A stretch of 64,000 bases of DNA from Devosia sp. LC5 (lineage in GTDB: Bacteria; Pseudomonadota; Alphaproteobacteria; Rhizobiales; Devosiaceae): contig NZ_JNNO01000001.1 in assembly GCF_000735585.1 (NCBI RefSeq), positions 186,001 to 250,000 on the forward strand. The letters are read 5' to 3'. Below the pieces are notes generated by a model that worked only from the letters and a program-made list of their open reading frames with translations, was not told the DNA's origin and did no database searches. A program made the position numbers and the translations under genes. This document shows, one piece after another, positions 59,362-64,000 of this stretch (position 1 is the stretch's first letter; each line of letters begins with the position of its first letter).

Positions 59362-60554
59362 CAGCGATCAACCTCTCCGAACACGATATCAAGCGAGCCA
59401 AGAATGGCCGAGACGTCAGCCAGCATGTGGCCGCGACACAGGAAATCCATGGCCGACAAATGCGCAAAACCCGGCGCGCGGATCTTGCAGCGGTAAGGCT
59501 TGTTGGAGCCGTCGCTGACCAGATAAACGCCGAACTCGCCCTTGGGCGCTTCAACAGCGGCGTAAACCTCGCCGGCCGGCACTTTGTAGCCTTCGGTATA
59601 GAGCTTGAAGTGATGGATCAGCGCTTCCATCGACTTCTTCATCTCGCCACGGCTGGGTGGCACGACCTTGCCATCGAGCGAGGACACCGGGCCCTTGCCA
59701 TCGGCTGCATTCAGCTTCGCCACGCACTGCTTCATGATGCTCGTCGACTGGCGCATCTCTTCCATGCGGATGAGATAGCGATCGTAGCAATCGCCATTCT
59801 TGCCGACCGGGATGTCGAAATCCATTTCGGCATAGCATTCATAGGGTTGGCTCTTGCGCAGGTCCCAGGCAGCGCCCGAACCGCGCACCATCACGCCGGA
59901 AAAGCCCATATTCCACGCATCATCGAGATCGACCACGCCGATATCGACGTTGCGCTGCTTGAAAATGCGGTTATCGGTCAGAAGACTGTCGATATCCGCA
60001 AGCGCCTTGGGGAAGGTCTCGCAGAACGTCTCGATATCATCGATCAGCGCCTGCGGCAGGTCCTGATGGACGCCACCAGGGCGGAAATAGGCGGCATGCA
60101 TGCGGGCGCCCGAAGCGCGCTCATAGAACACCATGAGCTTTTCGCGCTGCTCGAAGCCCCAGAGCGGCGGCGTCAACGCGCCAACGTCCATGGCCTGCGT
60201 CGTCACGTTCATCAGGTGCGCCAGGAGGCGCCCGATTTCTGAATAGAGCACGCGGATCAGTTGGCCACGGCGCGGCACTTCAAGGCCCAGCAGCTTTTCG
60301 ACGGCCAGGGCAAAGGCATGCTCCTGGTTCATCGGCGCCACGTAATCGAGGCGGTCGAAATAGGGCACGGCCTGCAGATAGGTCTTCTGCTCGATCAGCT
60401 TTTCGGTGCCGCGATGCAGCAGGCCGATATGGGGATCGACACGCTCTACGATTTCGCCGTCCAGCTCCAAAATCAAGCGCAGAACGCCGTGAGCGGACGG
60501 GTGGACTGGTCCAAAGTTGATGGTGAAATTGCGGACTTCGGCTTCAACGGTCAT
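59361..60554 (-). CDS. nuoD: NADH-quinone oxidoreductase subunit D
   Basis: A 397-residue subunit forming the quinone-binding site with NuoB. Recognisable: [22 protein letters not shown] near the N-terminus with the quinone-site His, [10 protein letters not shown], and [27 protein letters not shown] at the end. Four-base overlap with nuoC. Confidence 0.97.
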   Translation of the reverse strand: MTVEAEVRNFTINFGPVHPSAHGVLRLILELDGEIVERVDPHIGLLHRGTEKLIEQKTYLQAVPYFDRLDYVAPMNQEHAFALAVEKLLGLEVPRRGQLIRVLYSEIGRLLAHLMNVTTQAMDVGALTPPLWGFEQREKLMVFYERASGARMHAAYFRPGGVHQDLPQALIDDIETFCETFPKALADIDSLLTDNRIFKQRNVDIGVVDLDDAWNMGFSGVMVRGSGAAWDLRKSQPYECYAEMDFDIPVGKNGDCYDRYLIRMEEMRQSTSIMKQCVAKLNAADGKGPVSSLDGKVVPPSRGEMKKSMEALIHHFKLYTEGYKVPAGEVYAAVEAPKGEFGVYLVSDGSNKPYRCKIRAPGFAHLSAMDFLCRGHMLADVSAILGSLDIVFGEVDR

Positions 60555-61168
60555 TGCTTGGCCTTCTCGTCACCGGGCAGCACATAGTCTGTACCCTCCC
60601 AAGGCGACAGATAGTCAAAGGTGCGGAATTCCTGCATCAGCTTGACCGGCTCATAGACGACCCGTTTGCGCTCTTCGTCATATTTGACCTGAACGAAGCC
60701 GGTGACCGGGAAGTCCTTGCGCAGCGGATGACCGTCAAAACCATAATCGGTCAGGATGCGGCGCAGATCAGCGTGACCGGAGAACAATACGCCGTAGAGA
60801 TCGTAGGTCTCGCGCTCGAACCAGTCAGCACCACGGAACACGCCGGTAATGCTGGGCACCGGCATCGTATCGTCGGTCGTCAGCTTGATGCGGATACGCT
60901 GATTCAGATGCGGGCTCATGAAGTGGTAGACCACGTCGAACCGCTCATCGCGCTCCGGGTAGTCGACCGCCGTTACGTCGATGAAGCTGATGAACCGGCA
61001 TTTGGCATCGTCGCGCAGGAAGGTGGCGACGGCCACAATTGCGTCGCGCCCGATGGTCAGTGTCAGCTCGCCATAGCTGATTTCGCTGGCAAGAATTACG
61101 CCGCCCAAAGCGTCGGTAATGTGCTCGCCCAGCGCGGTCAGCGGATCAACCTCGATAACTTCATCCAT
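60551..61168 (-). CDS. nuoC: NADH-quinone oxidoreductase subunit C
   Basis: A 205-residue subunit of the Q module, not fused to NuoD here. Typical segments are [49 protein letters not shown] and [18 protein letters not shown]. Confidence 0.96.
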   Translation of the reverse strand: MDEVIEVDPLTALGEHITDALGGVILASEISYGELTLTIGRDAIVAVATFLRDDAKCRFISFIDVTAVDYPERDERFDVVYHFMSPHLNQRIRIKLTTDDTMPVPSITGVFRGADWFERETYDLYGVLFSGHADLRRILTDYGFDGHPLRKDFPVTGFVQVKYDEERKRVVYEPVKLMQEFRTFDYLSPWEGTDYVLPGDEKAKQ

Positions 61169-61179
61169 GAAATCGGGTC

Positions 61180-61761
61180 CTAACGTTCGATGGTGCCGGT
61201 GCGCCGAATCTTCTTTTGCAGCAAGAGGATGCCGTAAAGAAGCGCTTCAGCGGTCGGGGGGCAGCCGGGGACGTAGACGTCCACCGGCAGCACGCGATCG
61301 CAGCCACGCACAACCGAATAGGAATAGTGATAATAGCCGCCGCCATTGGCGCAGCTGCCCATGGAGATGACGTAGCGCGGCTCGGGCATCTGGTCATAGA
61401 CCTTGCGCAAGGCCGGAGCCATCTTGTTGGTCAGCGTACCGGCAACGATCAGCACGTCGGACTGGCGCGGAGAGGCGCGCGGGGCGGTGCCGAAACGCTC
61501 GATGTCGTAGCGCGGCATCGACATCTGCATCATCTCGACGGCGCAGCAGGCCAGGCCCGTCTGCATCCACATCAACGAGCCGGTGCGAGCCCAGTTGACC
61601 AGTTGCGACACGGTGGAAACCAGGAATCCTTTGTCCGCCAACTCGTCCGTCACATCGGTGAAGAACGGATCGGTGGCACCTGCAGTCTTATTGGTGCGCG
61701 GATCGATGAGCCCGGTGGGACGCGGCGCAACCAGCGTAGCGTTCTGTTCGCTCAATCCCAT
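61180..61761 (-). CDS. nuoB: NADH-quinone oxidoreductase subunit B
   Basis: A 193-residue subunit with the terminal N2 [4Fe-4S] cluster: cysteines in [25 protein letters not shown] and [15 protein letters not shown]. Start at ATG 61761 (MGLSEQN), overlapping nuoA by 10 bases. Confidence 0.96.
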   Translation of the reverse strand: MGLSEQNATLVAPRPTGLIDPRTNKTAGATDPFFTDVTDELADKGFLVSTVSQLVNWARTGSLMWMQTGLACCAVEMMQMSMPRYDIERFGTAPRASPRQSDVLIVAGTLTNKMAPALRKVYDQMPEPRYVISMGSCANGGGYYHYSYSVVRGCDRVLPVDVYVPGCPPTAEALLYGILLLQKKIRRTGTIER

Positions 61762-62117
61762 TCGAGAGCCCCTTTCCGCCATTCATAAATGAACCCGACG
61801 GTCAAAACGCCGAGAAAAATCATCATCGACCAGAAGCCGAACCAGCCCACATCCCGGAAAGCCACGGCCCAGGGGAAGAGGAAAGCCACTTCGAGGTCGA
61901 AGATGATGAAGAGAATCGACACGAGATAAAAACGGACGTCGAACTTCATGCGCGCATCGTCGAAGGCTTCAAAGCCAGCTTCAAACGCGGAGACCTTTTC
62001 AGGGTCCGGGCGCTTTACGGCGACGATGAAGGGGGCCACCAGCAGCGACAGTCCGATAAGACCGGCAATGCCGATGAAAATGACAATGGGCAGATAGTCG
62101 CTGAGCAAATCAGTCAT
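61752..62117 (-). CDS. nuoA: NADH-quinone oxidoreductase subunit A
   Basis: A 121-residue, three-helix subunit of the membrane arm. It contains [20 protein letters not shown], the conserved [26 protein letters not shown] loop at the quinone site, and [19 protein letters not shown]. First gene of the nuo operon; ATG at 62117 (MTDLLSDYL). Confidence 0.95.
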   Translation of the reverse strand: MTDLLSDYLPIVIFIGIAGLIGLSLLVAPFIVAVKRPDPEKVSAFEAGFEAFDDARMKFDVRFYLVSILFIIFDLEVAFLFPWAVAFRDVGWFGFWSMMIFLGVLTVGFIYEWRKGALEWD

Positions 62118-62215
62118 GCGGCAGCCTAACACTCAAGACCGACAGGAGAAGCCGGGAACGCGAGAGTTCTGCAAGCAATTGGGGCAAGCGAACCAACGCG
62201 GAAGTTGATGGCTTG

Positions 62216-62244
62216 GGATTAGACCTTTGGCTGGCGCGTTTCAA
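62216..62244 (-). promoter_or_regulatory. Candidate promoter of the nuo operon
   Basis: On the minus strand TTGAAA (62244-62239) and TAATCC (62221-62216) are separated by 17 bases, about 100 bases before the nuoA ATG, with an AT-rich stretch just upstream. Plausible sigma-70-type boxes; the -10 is weak. Confidence 0.4.
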
Positions 62245-62454
62245 GGGAAAGAAAATATGAGAAGAATAATCATATATCGATAGTGCGAGAGAGCGCCAAT
62301 TTGCCACGCCGATAGGCATTTCGGCGGCAAACATTTGCGTGAAAACGGGCTGTCACGGCATACGCGCCTGGCGCCCTGGTGCTAACGGACTGTGCACGCC
62401 GACACGCCGGATAACCGCTTCGCGTGCACCTTCAGATAACCGAATCATGAACCC

Positions 62455-62491
62455 AAAAGCAAAACGGCGAACCACACGAAGTGGTTCGCCG
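62455..62491 (-). terminator. Rho-independent terminator after the first OMP gene
   Basis: 11-bp stem CGGCGAACCAC/GTGGTTCGCCG (62465-62475 and 62481-62491) with a 5-base loop; on the minus strand it is followed by TTTTGCTTTTG. It lies 57 bases after the stop codon of the OMP gene. Confidence 0.85.
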
Positions 62492-62547
62492 AATTGGGCT
62501 TACAAGATTCAGTCGACGGGGCGCGAACGCCCCATCTCTTATAAATC

Positions 62548-63096
62548 TTAGAAGTGGTAGGAAACGCCGATGGTTGCCTTGGCGGCTTCGAAGAAGTCAT
62601 CGCCATCGTCGAACGTACCGACACCGACGATCTGGCCACGAACGGACACAGCATCGGTAACAGCAAGCTCAACACCACCGCCGAGCTGGTACAGCCCAAC
62701 GTTGTCCGAACCGTCCTGAGCTGCAACACCGGCACCGGCGAGAGCGTAGACGAGGACCGAGTCGGTCACAACGGCGCCAACGCGACCGTTGATGAAGAAC
62801 TCGCCGTAACCGTCGGTCTCATCGCCAAACACGTATTCAGCAGTGCCTTCGACGCCGAGCAGGATCGGGTCTGCAACGATGAAGTTCACGCCGACGTGAG
62901 CACCGATGACACCATTGGTGAAGCCGTCGAAGAACTCGCCGCCGCCCTGAACACCAGCATACATACCATCCCAGGAGAAACCGGCTGCTTCATAGATCGG
63001 AGCAGGCGTGGTCGGGATGATGAGGTCGGCGGCCTGAGCACCACCAACGAGCAGCGCGGCAGCAGCCACACCGAGAGAAAGCGAACGTACAAACAT
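62548..63096 (-). CDS. Omp25-like outer membrane beta-barrel protein
   Basis: A 182-residue protein with a signal peptide (LGVAAAALLVGGAQA, then ADLI) and an eight-strand barrel pattern: WDGMYAGVQGGGEF, alternating hydrophobic strands, and a C-terminal phenylalanine (ATIGVSYHF) needed for barrel assembly. Similar to the Omp25/OMP_b-brl group. Start at ATG 63096 with GGGAG eight bases upstream. Flanked by its own terminator and a structured leader. Confidence 0.85.
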   Translation of the reverse strand: MFVRSLSLGVAAAALLVGGAQAADLIIPTTPAPIYEAAGFSWDGMYAGVQGGGEFFDGFTNGVIGAHVGVNFIVADPILLGVEGTAEYVFGDETDGYGEFFINGRVGAVVTDSVLVYALAGAGVAAQDGSDNVGLYQLGGGVELAVTDAVSVRGQIVGVGTFDDGDDFFEAAKATIGVSYHF

Positions 63097-63389
63097 ATCT
63101 TGCACTCCCATAGAGTTAACCGTAGTCGACCGATAAATGCCCCACGAGGGGGCCGCTGACAAGCCTCCCCAAGGGCAAATTTGGAGGCTCGGATAAGATT
63201 CAATGACCATTTGGGGGCTTGTGTTGCATCAATACCGCGCAATTGGTTCAATTTGATACAAATGCGGCTTGATTGGCGCCTGCCCATGGTCACCAGACGG
63301 CAGAATCAGGGCACTGCGCTTGCACAAAGCCTTGCCCGAAAACGAAATAGCCCCACCATAGACAGGGCTATTGGACCGCTTGTCAAGAA
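63097..63389. other. Structured 5' leader region of the first OMP gene
   Basis: Upstream of the OMP start are two hairpins: GCCCC-ACGAG-GGGGC (63139-63153) and a 7-bp stem AGCCTCC/GGAGGCT (63162-63168 and 63183-63189). They could form an mRNA leader controlling expression or stability. The left boundary is the second gene's terminator region. Confidence 0.4.
63340..63372 (-). terminator. Rho-independent terminator after the second OMP gene
   Basis: 8-bp stem AATAGCCC/GGGCTATT (63346-63353 and 63365-63372); on the minus strand it is followed by TTTCGTTTTC. It sits 18 bases after the stop of the second OMP gene. Confidence 0.75.
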
Positions 63390-63941
63390 TCAGAAGTGAT
63401 AGTTCGCGCCAACGGTAAACTGGTTCTTGGCGTTATCACCCGAGAGGGGGAAGCTGCGCAGATATTGCGCTTCGACCGAGACATTGCCGGAGATCGCCAT
63501 TTCGACCCCCGCGCCGAACAGCATGTCATCTTCCTCAGGCGCACCAAGATCGAGCCCATAGCCGCCCGCGGCATAGACGGCCACATCATCGGTGACGGCC
63601 AGGCCCGCGCGGCCCAGAATCTGACCATAGCTGGTCTCCCCGACCCCATCATTGCCCGCCAGGCCCTGTACGGCCACTTCGGCACCCAATAGATAATAGT
63701 CAAACTGAGCATTGACGCCCGCCTGGACGCCCAGGCCATATTGCGTGCCGCTGGCCTCGCCATTCTGCGCGACGCCGTAGACGCCCGCATAAAAGCCGGT
63801 CCAGTCGAAACCCGCCGGCTCGGCAACGGGCATTTCAACCGGCGTGGACGTGGGAACGGTGATCATGTCGGCCGCACAAGCGGCCCCTGTCGAGAGGGTG
63901 GCGGTCATTGCGGCGATAGCGAATGCGTTGAACAGTTTCAT
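63390..63941 (-). CDS. Outer membrane beta-barrel protein, second copy
   Basis: A 183-residue protein with a signal peptide (AFAIAAMTATLSTGAACA) and the same barrel architecture as its neighbour (DWTGFYAGVYGVAQNG at the first strands, C-terminal FTVGANYHF). It is similar in plan but diverged in sequence, so the pair is probably an old tandem duplication. Its own terminator separates it from the downstream barrel gene. Confidence 0.85.
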   Translation of the reverse strand: MKLFNAFAIAAMTATLSTGAACAADMITVPTSTPVEMPVAEPAGFDWTGFYAGVYGVAQNGEASGTQYGLGVQAGVNAQFDYYLLGAEVAVQGLAGNDGVGETSYGQILGRAGLAVTDDVAVYAAGGYGLDLGAPEEDDMLFGAGVEMAISGNVSVEAQYLRSFPLSGDNAKNQFTVGANYHF

Positions 63942-64000
63942 CGCTGTTCTCCCTGCTATTGAGACCGTCTGCGACAGGAACCCGCGATTTGTCTGCTTGG

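Larger units (their letters stand above)
62118..62547. other. nuo promoter region and OMP gene downstream region
   Basis: A 430-base gap between nuoA and the first OMP gene, without a supported ORF. Its left half should carry the nuo promoter and an AT-rich tract (62248-62284) that could be an UP element; its right half holds the OMP terminator. Confidence 0.6.

Noticed and set aside
1-64000. CRISPR arrays, prophage, insertion sequences, toxin-antitoxin or integrative elements
   Set aside because: No regular repeat-spacer array, integrase, transposase or phage structural gene was seen. The GIY-YIG gene and the REP pairs are the only hint of mobility, and TopAI lacks its adjacent partner.

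Overview
This is a high-GC, gene-dense chromosomal segment of an alphaproteobacterium, most likely a member of the Hyphomicrobiales close to Devosia. The evidence is: adjacent divK and pleD; a short ProS of the alphaproteobacterial/mitochondrial type; a NuoE with a long Pro/Ala-rich tail and a C-terminal helix-hairpin-helix; small families common in this order (DUF1467, DUF3572, DUF983); and Omp25-like beta-barrels. I assign the order with confidence and the genus only tentatively. I see no prophage, insertion sequence, CRISPR array, rRNA or tRNA. Start codons were chosen from conserved N-termini, ribosome binding sites and stop/start overlaps, so several proteins are given shorter than their longest open frame.

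Layout. 1-5.5 kb (minus): AI-2E-type permease, hda, ppk and ppx as an overlapping run (polyphosphate turnover beside the DnaA-inactivation factor). 5.6-7.3 kb (plus): purM-purN, converging on an exported MTA/SAH-nucleosidase-like protein. 8.4-13.5 kb: a DMT permease, an AhpD-like protein, gatB, an acetyltransferase, chorismate mutase, a YjhX/TopAI homologue and a small conserved protein. 13.6-16.3 kb (minus): gatC - acetyltransferase - secreted protein - gatA, tightly coupled. 16.4-19.8 kb: a degenerate metallo-hydrolase-like protein, ruvX, an AraC regulator, an NmrA-like reductase and a DUF4345 protein. 19.9-24 kb (plus): pyrB, a dihydroorotase homologue without metal ligands, plsY and dprA. 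24-28 kb: an aldo/keto reductase and topA. 28.0-28.6 kb: a small GIY-YIG nuclease bracketed on both sides by inverted pairs of a 31-bp REP-like palindrome. 28.7-31.7 kb (plus): rnr, a DUF983 protein and rpmG with a textbook terminator. 32-34 kb (minus): divK-pleD. 34-39.7 kb (plus): DUF3572, dinB, a RidA protein, a GDPD, a FemAB-like acetyltransferase, a desaturase-SDR fusion and a HIT protein. 39.7-46.8 kb (mostly minus): a tiny membrane ORF, lolD, lolC/E, proS, DUF1467, ribonuclease J and birA. 46.8-62.1 kb (minus): a complete nuoA-N operon for respiratory complex I with one extra small membrane gene between nuoE and nuoF. 62.5-64 kb (minus): two outer-membrane beta-barrel genes.

The most unusual signals are: (i) REP pairs on both sides of the GIY-YIG gene, an arrangement like REP-associated transposases but with a different nuclease; (ii) an apparent small transcription unit between proS and an MmcQ/YjbR gene, with a 15-codon ORF, a palindrome and a strong terminator; (iii) a 23-codon membrane ORF with a consensus Shine-Dalgarno sequence; (iv) a structured 300-base gap after rpmG; (v) the catalytically dead dihydroorotase beside pyrB. 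Apart from these the region is housekeeping DNA of conventional type.
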